Shown one piece after another: positions 30,741 through 39,022 of a stretch of DNA of 64,000 nucleotides (position 1 is the stretch's first letter; each line of letters opens with the position of its first letter). Origin of the DNA: Streptomyces sp. SCL15-4. Its GTDB lineage: Bacteria; Actinomycetota; Actinomycetes; Streptomycetales; Streptomycetaceae. The notes beneath the pieces are model-generated. The model did not search any database, was not told the origin of the DNA, and saw only the letters and a program-made list of their open reading frames with translations. A program made the translations under genes and the position numbers. The stretch covers positions 3,224,001-3,288,000 of the forward strand of contig NZ_JAOBTQ010000001.1 in assembly GCF_033366695.1 (NCBI RefSeq). Direction: 5' to 3'.

Positions 30741-31003
30741 ACATCGACGCCGTGACCGCCCGCGTACTGGACTTCATCAGGACCGAGTTCCTCTGGTCCG
30801 ACGAGGGCCGCGAGATCGACGCGGACACCCCGCTGCTGGAGTGGGGCATCGTCGACTCGCTCCGGATCGCGCTGCTGCAGGCCTTCATCCTCAACGAGTG
30901 GGACGTCTCCGTGCCCGCCGTCCGGATCGACGCGAAGAACTTCAAGAACGCCGCCTCGATCGCCACCATGATCTGCGAGCTGGAGCAGGAGACCGTCCGA
31001 TGA
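30737..31003 (+). CDS. Free-standing peptidyl carrier protein (PltL/CloN5-like)
   Basis: 88 aa. The phosphopantetheine attachment site is IVDSLRIALL with Ser in DSL. It is of the size and layout of PltL, RedO and CloN5, which hold proline during oxidation to pyrrole and, when a halogenase is present, during chlorination. GTG 30737 and ATGA at its end give tight coupling on both sides. Confidence 0.92.
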   Translation: MNIDAVTARVLDFIRTEFLWSDEGREIDADTPLLEWGIVDSLRIALLQAFILNEWDVSVPAVRIDAKNFKNAASIATMICELEQETVR

Positions 31004-32328
31004 ACACCACCGACTTCGACATCGCCGTGATCGGCGGCGGGCCCGCCGGCTCCACCGCCGCCTCCTACCTGGCCCGCGCCGGGCTCTCCGTGATCGTCTT
31101 CGAGAGCGAGACCTTCCCCCGGCCGCACGTGGGCGAGTCGCTGGTGCCGGCCACCACGCCGGTACTGCTGGAGATCGGCGCCCTCGACAAGATCGACGAG
31201 GCCGGCTTCCCGCGCAAGTACGGCGCCTCCTGGACCTCGGCGGAATCCCGCGACATCCCCCGGCTGGGCTTCAGCGGCCTCCAGCACGACTGGACCGCGG
31301 ACATCCAGTTCGTCGAGCGCGACCAGCAGGGGGTGGACCGCGACTACACGTACCACGTGGACCGGTCCCGCTTCGACTCGATCCTGCTGCGGCACGCCGA
31401 GGAGCAGGGCGCGACCGTCCTCAACGGGGCCCGTGTCCTCGGCGTCGACTTCGGCGACCCGGAGGTCGTGGTCCGCACCCGGATCGCGGGCAAGCGGGTG
31501 GACTACACGGTCGGGATGGTCGTGGACGCCTCCGGCCGGCAGACGATGCTGGGCCGGCAGCTGAAGACCAAGGTGCCCGACCCGGTCTTCGACCAGTACG
31601 CCGTGCACGCCTGGTTCGAGGGGCTGGACCGGGAGGCGCTGTCCACCTCCGCGGCCCAGGCCGAGCACATCTACGTGCACTTCCTGCCGATCAACGACTC
31701 CTGGGTCTGGCAGATCCCGATCACCGACACGATCACCAGCATCGGCGTGGTGACCCAGAAGAAGCGCTTCTCCGAGGGCAGCGGCGACCTCGACGAGTTC
31801 TTCTGGGAGTTCGTCGGCAGCCGCCCCGAGCTGTACGACGCGCTCAAGGGCTGCCGCCAGGTCCGCCCGCTCAAGGCCGAGGGCGACTACAGCTACTCGG
31901 TCAAGGAGATCACCGGCGACCGCTACGTCCTGATCGGCGACGCCGCCCGCTTCGTGGACCCGATCTTCTCCAGCGGGGTCAGCGTGGCCCTGAACAGCGC
32001 CCGCATCGCCTCCCGGGACATCATCGCGGCGCACGCGGCCGGCGACTACGGCAAGGACCGGTTCGCCGCCTACGAGACCAAGCTCCGCAGGGCGGTGCGC
32101 TACTGGTACGAGTTCATCTCCATCTACTACCGGCTCAACGTCCTGTTCACCGCGTTCGTCCAGGACCCCCGGTACCGCAAGGACGTGCTGAAGATGCTCC
32201 AGGGCGACGTGTACGACGACGAGGAGCCGAAGGCCCTGGTCGCCATGCGCGAGGCGGTGGCCGCGGTGGAGGCCAACCCCGACCACCTGTGGCACCCCTA
32301 CCTGGGCACCCTCAAGGCCACCCGCTGA
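31000..32328 (+). CDS. FAD-dependent halogenase acting on carrier-bound pyrrole (PltA-like)
   Basis: 442 aa. Rossmann FAD site GGGPAG (12-17), the halogenase motif WxWxIP as WVWQIP (235-240), and the likely catalytic Lys K73 in FPRKYG. The second FAD motif GDAARFVDPIFSSGV is present. These features place it with phenol/pyrrole halogenases such as PltA, Clo-hal and HrmQ, which need a flavin reductase in trans. Position directly after the pyrrole carrier suggests it chlorinates the pyrrolyl-S-carrier intermediate; the number and position of halogens cannot be deduced. No flavin reductase is encoded nearby. ATG 31000 overlaps the carrier stop. Confidence 0.93.
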   Translation: MNTTDFDIAVIGGGPAGSTAASYLARAGLSVIVFESETFPRPHVGESLVPATTPVLLEIGALDKIDEAGFPRKYGASWTSAESRDIPRLGFSGLQHDWTADIQFVERDQQGVDRDYTYHVDRSRFDSILLRHAEEQGATVLNGARVLGVDFGDPEVVVRTRIAGKRVDYTVGMVVDASGRQTMLGRQLKTKVPDPVFDQYAVHAWFEGLDREALSTSAAQAEHIYVHFLPINDSWVWQIPITDTITSIGVVTQKKRFSEGSGDLDEFFWEFVGSRPELYDALKGCRQVRPLKAEGDYSYSVKEITGDRYVLIGDAARFVDPIFSSGVSVALNSARIASRDIIAAHAAGDYGKDRFAAYETKLRRAVRYWYEFISIYYRLNVLFTAFVQDPRYRKDVLKMLQGDVYDDEEPKALVAMREAVAAVEANPDHLWHPYLGTLKATR

Positions 32329-32364
32329 CCGGCACCGCTCCTTACGGAAGGAACTGAATCCGTC

Positions 32365-33366
32365 ATGCTCATCCTGCGACACAGCGAGGTCGCGCGGCTT
32401 CTCGACGGCTGCGAACTCGACACCATGTCGGTCGTCGCGGACGCCTACCGCCTGCACGAGCAGGGCGACACCGCGGTGCCGCACTCGACGTTCCTGCGGT
32501 TTCCCGGGCAGCCGCGCGACCGCATCATCGGGCTGCCCGCCTACCGGGGCGGGCAGCGGCCGGCCGCCGGCATGAAGTGGATCGCCTCCTTCCCCGCCAA
32601 CATCGAGCGCGGGATCCAGCGGGCCAGCGCGGCGATCATCCTCAACTCCCTGGAGACGGGCCGGCCCGAGGCCCTGGTCGAGGGCTCGCTGATCTCCGCC
32701 AAGCGCACCGCGGCGAGCGCGGCCCTCGCCGCGGAGCTGCTCACCCGCGACCGGCGTCCCGACGGCCTGTCGCTGATCGGCTGCGGGGTGATCAACCTGG
32801 AGATCCTGCGCCACGCGCACGCGACACTGCCGGACCTCACCTCGCTGGCGGTGTACGACAGTTCGCCCGAGCGGGCCGCCGCCTTCGCCGCCCAGGCGGC
32901 CGAGGCGGTGCCCGGGGCGCGGGTCCTCGTGCTCGACAGCGCGGAGAAGGCGCTGGCCGCGCACGGCCTCGTCGCCATCGCCACCTCGGCCGTCGAACCG
33001 CACCTGGACCTGGGAGCGGCCGAGCCGGGCACGGTCGTGCTGCACATCTCGCTGCGGGACCTGCTGCCCGAGTCGCTGACCGGCGCGTACAACATCGTCG
33101 ACGACACCGAGCACGCGCTGCGCGAGCGCACCTCCCTCGACCTCGCCGTCCGGGCGGCGGGCCACCGCGACTTCATCGCACCGACGATCGGCCGGCTCCT
33201 CCTGGACGAGGACACCGGGAAGGGATTCCGCCCCGAGCCGGGCCGGACGGTCGTCTACGCCCCGTTCGGTCTCGGCGTCCTGGACATCGCGCTGGCCGAC
33301 CACGTCCTCACCGCCGCCCGGGCCCAGGGGCTCGGCGTACGGGTGGAGGGCTTCCTGCCCGCCTGA
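32365..33366 (+). CDS. SbnB-like dehydrogenase (ornithine cyclodeaminase/mu-crystallin family)
   Basis: 333 aa. The segments MKWIASFPANIERGIQRASA, ILNSLETGRPEA and GSLISAKRTAASAALAAELL closely follow SbnB, which with SbnA converts O-phosphoserine and glutamate to 2,3-diaminopropionate plus 2-oxoglutarate. The nucleotide-binding glycine motif is LIGCGVINLEIL. No SbnA-type PLP synthase is in the window, so it may lie further left or be supplied elsewhere. Classical ornithine cyclodeaminase, giving proline for the pyrrole unit, is the main alternative. ATG 32365 has GGAAGGA upstream. Confidence 0.85.
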   Translation: MLILRHSEVARLLDGCELDTMSVVADAYRLHEQGDTAVPHSTFLRFPGQPRDRIIGLPAYRGGQRPAAGMKWIASFPANIERGIQRASAAIILNSLETGRPEALVEGSLISAKRTAASAALAAELLTRDRRPDGLSLIGCGVINLEILRHAHATLPDLTSLAVYDSSPERAAAFAAQAAEAVPGARVLVLDSAEKALAAHGLVAIATSAVEPHLDLGAAEPGTVVLHISLRDLLPESLTGAYNIVDDTEHALRERTSLDLAVRAAGHRDFIAPTIGRLLLDEDTGKGFRPEPGRTVVYAPFGLGVLDIALADHVLTAARAQGLGVRVEGFLPA

Positions 33367-33393
33367 CCGGCCGGGAGCCCTCGCCACCGAAGC

Positions 33394-33433
33394 AGGGCCA
33401 GGGCCGGTACATCCCCCGGCCGGCCCTGGCCCT
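33394..33433 (+). terminator. GC-rich hairpin between SbnB-like and PPTase genes
   Basis: A perfect 14-bp inverted repeat (33394-33407, 33420-33433) with a 12-nt loop lies 28 bases after the SbnB-like stop and is followed by CCCCTCTT. It may end or attenuate the long NRPS operon before the phosphopantetheinyl transferase gene. Confidence 0.65.
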
Positions 33434-33476
33434 CCCCTCTTCCGGCGCCGCCCGGCTCCTCGCAGAGAGGCACGTC

Positions 33477-34292
33477 ATGCCCCGAACCCCGCCCGCCGCC
33501 GACGCCCCCGGACGAGCGGTCCACCGGACGATCCACCGGGGCCGCGCGCCGTCGGTGGGCGACGGCGCCGGCCGCTTCGGCCGGAGCAACGCCGTGCACG
33601 TGTGGCACGGCCGGGTCGCGGACCTTCCCGACCCGGCCGACACGGCCCTGCTGGACGACACGGAACTGAGCACGTTCCGGCGGCGCGGCGCGCCGTTCGC
33701 CGGCCGCTACGCGGGCGCGCACGCGGCCGTGCGCCGGATCCTCGCCGACCACTATCTCGGGGGCCCGCCGGCCGCGATCCGGTTCGGCCGGCACCGGTGT
33801 CCGCGGTGCGGCGACCCCACGCACGGGCGGCCCAGGATCGTGGCGCCCGCGACCCGGCTGGACTTCAGCCTGTCGCACTCCGGGCCGTACTGGCTGCTCG
33901 CCGTCACCGCCGGCGGTCAGGTGGGCGTCGACATCGAGGAGCACACCGGGCGCGGCTTCGGTGACGCGCCCCGGATCGCGCTGTCGGACGCCGAACTCGA
34001 CGTCCTGAGCGGGGCCGGGGACGAGCGGGAGCACGAGGCGCTCTTCCTCCGCGCCTGGACCCGCAAGGAAGCGGTCCTCAAGGCCGTGGGCGTGGGCATC
34101 GTCGCCGACCTGCGCGCCCTGGACACCCTCACCCACCCGCACGGCCCGCTCCGCGTCGACCACGCCGAACCGGGCCGCCCCACGGCGTGGACCGTCCAGG
34201 ACCTCCCCTTGGGCCCGGCCCGCACAGCGGCCCTGGCCCACGAACACACCCGCCCGGGCCCCGTACTCCTACGCCACCCGCCCACCCCTTAG
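33477..34292 (+). CDS. Sfp-type 4'-phosphopantetheinyl transferase
   Basis: 271 aa. Signature motifs are VGVDIEE (magnesium/CoA binding) and FLRAWTRKEAVLKA, with LDFSLSHSG upstream, all in Sfp-family order. It transfers phosphopantetheine from CoA to the carrier domains of the NRPS proteins and the free carrier at 30737. An N-terminal Pro/Arg-rich stretch of about 40 residues before NAVHVWHG is unusual, so the true start could be internal. It is the last plus-strand gene of the cluster. Confidence 0.93.
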   Translation: MPRTPPAADAPGRAVHRTIHRGRAPSVGDGAGRFGRSNAVHVWHGRVADLPDPADTALLDDTELSTFRRRGAPFAGRYAGAHAAVRRILADHYLGGPPAAIRFGRHRCPRCGDPTHGRPRIVAPATRLDFSLSHSGPYWLLAVTAGGQVGVDIEEHTGRGFGDAPRIALSDAELDVLSGAGDEREHEALFLRAWTRKEAVLKAVGVGIVADLRALDTLTHPHGPLRVDHAEPGRPTAWTVQDLPLGPARTAALAHEHTRPGPVLLRHPPTP

Positions 34293-34313
34293 AACCGGCC
34301 CTGCCGGCACCCG

Positions 34314-34870
34314 CCTCTCCGACACCGCCGAAGCCCCCGGCGGCCCGACCCGGCATACCTCCCGTCACCTGACGCGCCACCGCCCAACCTGCCTGAGCGC
34401 AACCAGCCCTGCCGGCACCCCGGTACGACCCGCCCTCTCATGCACCGCCGGTCCGGTGGCCCGAACCGGCATACCTCCCCTCACCTGACGCGCCACCGCC
34501 CAACCTGCCTGAGCACAACCGGTCACGCCGGCACCCCGGTACGGCCCGCCGTCCCGCGGCCTGGTGCGCCCGACCGCCGGCGGCCCGGTGCGGGCCGGTC
34601 CACCCACGGCCTGGTGTCGCCGGGTCCCTGCTGCGGGCCGGTACGACCCGCGCTCTCAAACACCGCCGAGTCCCCGGCGGCCCGACCCGGCCGGTTTCCC
34701 GTCACCTGGCGCACCACCGCCCAGCTGGCCTGAGCGCAACCGGTCACGCCGGCACCCGGGTACGACCCGCCGTCCCGCGGCCTGGTGCGCCCGACCGCCG
34801 GCGGCCCGGTGCGGGCCGGTCCTCCCACGGCCTGATGTCACCGGGTCCGTGGTGCGGGCCGGTCCCGGAC
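34314..34870. repeat. Imperfect tandem repeat array in intergenic DNA, A-A-B-A-B
   Basis: The 777-bp gap between the PPTase and SARP genes has no convincing gene. Instead it carries three copies of a ~120-bp unit A (about 34314-34433, 34434-34553, 34651-34772; core CACCGCCCAACCTGCCTGAG or close) and two ~96-bp units B (about 34555-34650 and 34774-34870; core GCGGCCTGGTGCGCCCGACC). The A+B pair repeats with an offset of 222 bp. Copies differ by scattered substitutions. Confidence 0.75.
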
Positions 34871-35016
34871 GGCCGGGTGCCACCGGGCCTCTGATGGCCC
34901 GGTGACACCCGTTTCCGCTGCCCGGCGTCGCCGGGCCTTCGGCGGCCCCGTGCCGCCGGACCGGCCGGACCGGCCTGGCGGGCGGGCCGCCCGGGCCGTC
35001 GCGCCTTTCCTCTGCT

Positions 35017-35063
35017 CTCCAGCTTGTGCGCAGTGCTGTCGTGGAACTGCGCACAAGCTGGAG
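35017..35063 (-). terminator. Long hairpin downstream of the SARP gene
   Basis: A perfect 17-bp inverted repeat (35017-35033, 35047-35063) with a 13-nt loop lies directly after the minus-strand SARP stop. There is no T-run, so it is a probable terminator or RNA-stabilising structure. Confidence 0.65.
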
Positions 35064-35069
35064 CCCCCG

Positions 35070-35852
35070 TCACCCTGTCGGACCGGCCACGAGATCTGCC
35101 CGGCCGGAAAGCGCCGGCGCGAAGTCGTCCGCCAGAATCGCCTGGTGGGCGCTGCGCAAGGTCGGCCCCGGATCGACCCCCAGCTGTTCCCGCAGCAGAC
35201 CGCAGCCCGCGTGGAACGTCTCGAAGGCCTCGGCCTGCCGGTCGCCGCGATGCAGGGCGATCATCAGCTTCGCGCGGAACGTCTCCCGCAAGGGATGCGC
35301 TCCCACCAGCTGCGTGAGTTCGCCGATCAGCTGCCGGTGCCGGCCCAATTGGAGATCCGCGTCGATCCGGCTCTCCAGCACTTCCATCCGGGCCATCTCG
35401 ATCCTGGACCGCTCGTTGTCGACCAGCGCATCCGTCACCCCCGTGAGAGTGGGACCGCTCCACAGGTCGAGCGCCGCCCGGAACCGGGACGCCGCGTCCC
35501 CGATCCGCTCCGCGCGCATCAACGCGTGACCCTCTTTGGCCAGCTTGTAGAACTCGTCCAGATCGAAGCGGGCGCCCCCTCTCTCGATACGGTATCCGCG
35601 GCCGCACCGCGTGATCGTCGCACCGCCGTGGAAATGACCCCGCAGCCGCGAGGCGTAGGTGTAGATCTGTGCCTGGTACGTGGCGGGCGGCCGCCGTTCC
35701 CACAGAACCCCGCCGAGGTCGGAGTCCGAGACGACCCAGCCGTCGGCGAGCAGGAGGGCGGCCAGTATGGTCCGTTGCTTGCAACCGCCCAGTGGAGCCT
35801 CCACCTCGTCGGACCACAGTCCGACGGGCCCGAGAACGCGGAACTCTAGCAT
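35070..35852 (-). CDS. SARP-family transcriptional activator
   Basis: 260 aa. The N-terminal winged-helix domain (MLEFRVLGPVGLW, then KQRTILAALLLADGWVVS, LWERRPPATYQAQIYTYASRLR) is followed by the bacterial transcriptional activation domain (about 95-245, helical). It is of the short DnrI/ActII-ORF4 type without an NB-ARC region. Such proteins usually activate the cluster that contains them, so it is the likely pathway-specific regulator of the NRPS genes. A broken second SARP gene lies immediately upstream on the same strand. Confidence 0.92.
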   Translation of the reverse strand: MLEFRVLGPVGLWSDEVEAPLGGCKQRTILAALLLADGWVVSDSDLGGVLWERRPPATYQAQIYTYASRLRGHFHGGATITRCGRGYRIERGGARFDLDEFYKLAKEGHALMRAERIGDAASRFRAALDLWSGPTLTGVTDALVDNERSRIEMARMEVLESRIDADLQLGRHRQLIGELTQLVGAHPLRETFRAKLMIALHRGDRQAEAFETFHAGCGLLREQLGVDPGPTLRSAHQAILADDFAPALSGRADLVAGPTG

Positions 35853-35857
35853 GACCG

Positions 35858-36105
35858 TCAGTCAGCTCCCATCTGTGTCTCCCTGTGCGTACACGACGAC
35901 AACTCCTGCCCGGTGCCTACGGGTTCGCGGGTCAGGATCTCCTTGGCGCCCCTCCCCCTGGGGTCGCCGAACGAGGTGCCGATCAGCTTCTGTGGCTGGC
36001 CGTGTGGGGGGAGGTGGACGAGCAGCTGCCGCTGTTCGGCCGCGGTCGGGGGGATCCGGACGCCGGCCGACTCACGTCGAGCGGGCCCAGCACACTGATC
36101 TCCAT
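35858..36105 (-). pseudogene. SARP gene remnant, frameshifted and truncated
   Basis: Reading from ATG 36105 (GGAG upstream) gives MEISVLGPLDVS, the standard SARP opening. The expected continuation GVRIPPTAAEQRQLLV is found only after a frameshift about 12 codons in, and the frame then ends at 35858 after material unlike the rest of a SARP. The helix-turn-helix completion and activation domain are missing. It is therefore a decayed copy next to the intact SARP at 35070. Confidence 0.7.
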
Positions 36106-36359
36106 GGCAACTCCAGGTCGATTCACCTGAATCGGCGGGCCGGAGCCCGGTGTAGTCGACAGTGCCACGCGGTGCGGAGGCGGCCCAGTGCCGTCGTACC
36201 GGGGCCGGTGTGTGTTCCTCAGGTGCTGGATCATGAAGAAATCACGGTGCCGTGCCCCACGACCCGCCGTCCCGGCGGATCACCGCAGGCCGGCGGTGCT
36301 CTGTCGGCATCGGTGGGGGATGTCCCCGGTCCGCCCCGAACGCCGTGGGACGGCCTCGT
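36106..36359. other. Intergenic region before the RiPP locus
   Basis: No supported gene was found in this stretch between the SARP remnant and the operator upstream of the candidate precursor. Short frames on both strands lack ribosome sites and protein-like composition. Confidence 0.5.
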
Positions 36360-36372
36360 GTGAAAAGTTCAC
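36360..36372. promoter_or_regulatory. Palindromic operator GTGAA-N3-TTCAC upstream of the candidate RiPP precursor
   Basis: A perfect 5-bp inverted repeat with 3-bp spacer, 107 bp before the precursor start. The same arrangement occurs at 42061-42077 upstream of the SagB-like gene. The NarL-type response regulator at 40294 is the natural candidate to bind it. Confidence 0.6.
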
Positions 36373-36478
36373 CCCTCGCTGATGACCCGCACACTGGGGG
36401 CGCTCCGCCGTGCTTCGCAGAATCGTTCCCGAACCAAGCGAGCCCATGGCAAGCCCACTGCGAAGGGAACCGATCGCG

Positions 36479-36649
36479 ATGACCCCGCACACCCCGCACC
36501 AGGGCACTTCGAGGCACACCCCGGTCGCCGCCGTACCGGCCGGTCAGCTGGTGATCGAGAACCTGGACGTCCCGGCCGAACAGTACGGCGCGCTGTTCAC
36601 CGTGACGTACACGAACGTCGTCCCGGCGCCGGCGAGTACCGCCGCATGA
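36479..36649 (+). CDS. Candidate RiPP (azole/azoline-type) precursor peptide
   Basis: 56 aa from ATG 36479 (GAAGGGA upstream). The sequence has a leader-like middle (GQLVIENLDVPAEQYGALF) and a C-terminal part with Thr and Ser but no Cys (TVTYTN, then PAPASTAA). It stops with ATGA overlapping the start of the YcaO cyclodehydratase gene, the usual arrangement for a precursor and its modifying enzyme. I do not recognise the family. If the YcaO acts on it, Thr/Ser-derived oxazolines or another backbone change would be expected. An upstream ATG at 36410 is in frame but less likely. Confidence 0.6.
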   Translation: MTPHTPHQGTSRHTPVAAVPAGQLVIENLDVPAEQYGALFTVTYTNVVPAPASTAA

Positions 36650-38934
36650 CCGCCACCGGGACGCACCGCGGCGCCGCAGGCCTCCTCGGCTTCAAACGTC
36701 ACCTGCGGGCCGCCGTCGTGCCCGGAGAAGCCGCCTATCTGCTCTCGCAGCGCGGGGTCACCGCACTGCGCGGGCTGCCGGCCGAGGTGCTGGCACCTCT
36801 GCTGGACGGCACCCGCGACCGGGAGACGGTGATCCGCGACGCCGCCCCGGCCCTCGACCCCGAGGCGGCCCGGTCGGCGCTCGCCGCCCTGGAGGCCGCC
36901 GGCCTGCTCAGGCTGCACGCCGCCCCCGCCGCCACGGCGCACCCGTCCGCCGCCGCGGCCGAGGCCTACTGGGACCTCGCCGGACTGGACGGCGGGCGGG
37001 CCACCCGCGACGTGGCCGCGTCCCTCGTACGGCTCGTGGCCCTGCCCGGAACGGACCCCGGCCGGCCGCACACGGCGCTGCGGGAGTCCGGCATCCGGGT
37101 CGCGGACGCCGGCGCGGACGCCGGCTTCGCGCTCGTCCTCTGCGACGACTACCTGGACCCGGCCCTGGCGGACGTCGACGCCGTCCTCCGCGACCAGGGC
37201 ACACCGTGGCTGCTGGCCCGTACCGGCGGCGCCGACCCGTGGGTGGGACCGGTGTTCCGGCCGGACACCGGCCCGTGCTGGTCCTGCCTGGCCGTCCGGC
37301 TGCGCGGCCACCGCCGCTCGGAACTGCCCCTCCAGCGTCATCTCGGGCTCGCCGGCCCCGCCGGCCGGCCGACGGCCGGTCTGCCGGCCTGCGCGTCGGC
37401 GGCGGCCCAGCTCGCCGCCCTGGAGACGGCGAAGTGGCTGGCCGGCATCCGGCATCCCGGCCAGGACGCCGTACACATCCTGGACACCCTGCGGTTCGCC
37501 TCCGCCGCGCACCCGGTGGCCCGGCTGCCGCAGTGCCGGGTGTGCGGCGACCCGCGGCTCGTCACCCGGCGCGTACGCGCCCCGTTCGTACCGGTGTCCC
37601 GACCCAAGGCCGACCAGGACTCGGCCGGCCACCGGGCGCTCACGCCGCGCCAGATGCTGGACCGCTACGGCCATCTGGTCGGCCCGGTCACCGGCATCAT
37701 CAAGGAGATCAGCCGGGCCAAGCACTGCCCGGACTTCGTGGAGTCCTTCCTCTCCGGCCAGAACCTGGCCATGGGCGCCGCCTCCCTGGCCGGCCTGCGC
37801 GCCGGCCTGCGCGCGCTCAGCGGCGGCAAGGGCGTCACCGAGACCGAGGCCAGGACCAGCGCCCTGTGCGAGGCGGTGGAGCGCTACAGCGGCACCCGGC
37901 ACGGCGACGAACCGGTGGTACGGGACACGTACGCCGCGCTCGGCCCGGCCGCCGTACACCCGCGCGCGTGCCAGCTCTACGCCGACCGCCAGCTGCGCGA
38001 CCGGAGGGCGTGGAACGCCACCGGCTCCTGGCTCAGCCACGTACCCGAACCGTTCGCCGAGGACCGCCCGACGGACTGGACACCGGTGTGGTCGCTGACC
38101 GGCGGCACCCAGCGGCTGCTGCCCACGTCCATGCTCTACTTCGGCCAGGAGCCCGCCGCCGACGGCCTGTGCGCCGACTCCAACGGCAACGCCGCCGGCA
38201 GCAGCCCGGAGGACGCCCTGCTCCAGGGCTTCCTGGAACTGGTGGAGCGGGACGCCGTGGCGCTGTGGTGGTACAACCGCACCCGCCGGCCCGCCGTGGA
38301 CCTCGACGGCGCGGACGAACCGTACGTCGAGCGGATCCGCGCCGGCTGCCTGCGGGCCGGCCGCGAGCTGTGGGCGCTCGACCTCACCTCGGACTTCGGC
38401 ATTCCGGTGGTGGCGGCGCTCTCCCGGCGCACCGACGGGCCCACCGAGGACATCGTGTTCGGCTTCGGCGCGCACTTCGACCCGCGGATAGCGCTGCGGC
38501 GCGCGCTCACCGAGATGGGGCAGCTGCTGCCCGCGGTGGCGCCCGGCCCCGGCGGCACCGGATACGCCATCGCCGACCCGGACCCGGTGCGCTGGTGGCG
38601 CACCGCCACCCTTGCCAACCAGCCTTATCTGGCGCCGCATCCGTCCGCTCGGCCGGTCCCGGCCCACGGCCGCGGCTACCGGCCCCGGGCCGATCTGCGC
38701 GACGACGTCACGGCCGTCACCGAACTGGTCCGGGAGCGCGGCATGGAGCTGCTCGTCCTCGACCAGACCCGCCCGGATCTGCAACTGCCCGTGGTGAAGG
38801 TGATAGTTCCCGGAATGCGCCACTTCTGGCCGAGATTTGCCCCCGGACGGCTCTTCGACGTCCCGGTCGCCCTCGGCGCGCTGTCCGAACCCACCCGCTA
38901 TGCCGACTTGAATCCTGTGCCGATGTTCGTTTAG
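36646..38934 (+). CDS. Fused cyclodehydratase (RRE/ThiF-like + YcaO) of TOMM type
   Basis: 762 aa, the size of fused cyclodehydratases such as TruD and PatD. Residues 15-90 resemble a leader-binding RRE. Residues 100-310 resemble the ThiF-like C protein with a four-Cys zinc site (CWSC and CRVC). Residues 330-762 are YcaO, with the ATP-site pattern around SGGKGVTETEARTSALCEA and the later ERDAVALWWYNR. The C-terminus ends NPVPMFV, near the proline-rich tail used for catalysis in this family. YcaO enzymes phosphorylate backbone amides to make azolines, thioamides or amidines. ATG overlaps the precursor stop. Confidence 0.88.
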   Translation: MTATGTHRGAAGLLGFKRHLRAAVVPGEAAYLLSQRGVTALRGLPAEVLAPLLDGTRDRETVIRDAAPALDPEAARSALAALEAAGLLRLHAAPAATAHPSAAAAEAYWDLAGLDGGRATRDVAASLVRLVALPGTDPGRPHTALRESGIRVADAGADAGFALVLCDDYLDPALADVDAVLRDQGTPWLLARTGGADPWVGPVFRPDTGPCWSCLAVRLRGHRRSELPLQRHLGLAGPAGRPTAGLPACASAAAQLAALETAKWLAGIRHPGQDAVHILDTLRFASAAHPVARLPQCRVCGDPRLVTRRVRAPFVPVSRPKADQDSAGHRALTPRQMLDRYGHLVGPVTGIIKEISRAKHCPDFVESFLSGQNLAMGAASLAGLRAGLRALSGGKGVTETEARTSALCEAVERYSGTRHGDEPVVRDTYAALGPAAVHPRACQLYADRQLRDRRAWNATGSWLSHVPEPFAEDRPTDWTPVWSLTGGTQRLLPTSMLYFGQEPAADGLCADSNGNAAGSSPEDALLQGFLELVERDAVALWWYNRTRRPAVDLDGADEPYVERIRAGCLRAGRELWALDLTSDFGIPVVAALSRRTDGPTEDIVFGFGAHFDPRIALRRALTEMGQLLPAVAPGPGGTGYAIADPDPVRWWRTATLANQPYLAPHPSARPVPAHGRGYRPRADLRDDVTAVTELVRERGMELLVLDQTRPDLQLPVVKVIVPGMRHFWPRFAPGRLFDVPVALGALSEPTRYADLNPVPMFV

Positions 38935-39022
38935 CCCGGCAACTTCTGACCGGCGACTACCTTCACCTATTATCCCTCTCAGTGCGCGTGGCCGCGGGCT
39001 AGCGGAGGGGGCCGGTAGGACG

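Noticed and set aside
7659..33366. A viomycin/capreomycin-like pathway, suggested by carbamoyltransferase, acyl-CoA-dehydrogenase-like, OCD/SbnB-like and oxygenase genes
   Set aside because: The dehydrogenase is adjacent to prolyl-AMP ligase, carrier and halogenase genes, which fits pyrrole formation better than ureido-dehydroalanine. No capreomycidine synthase is present.
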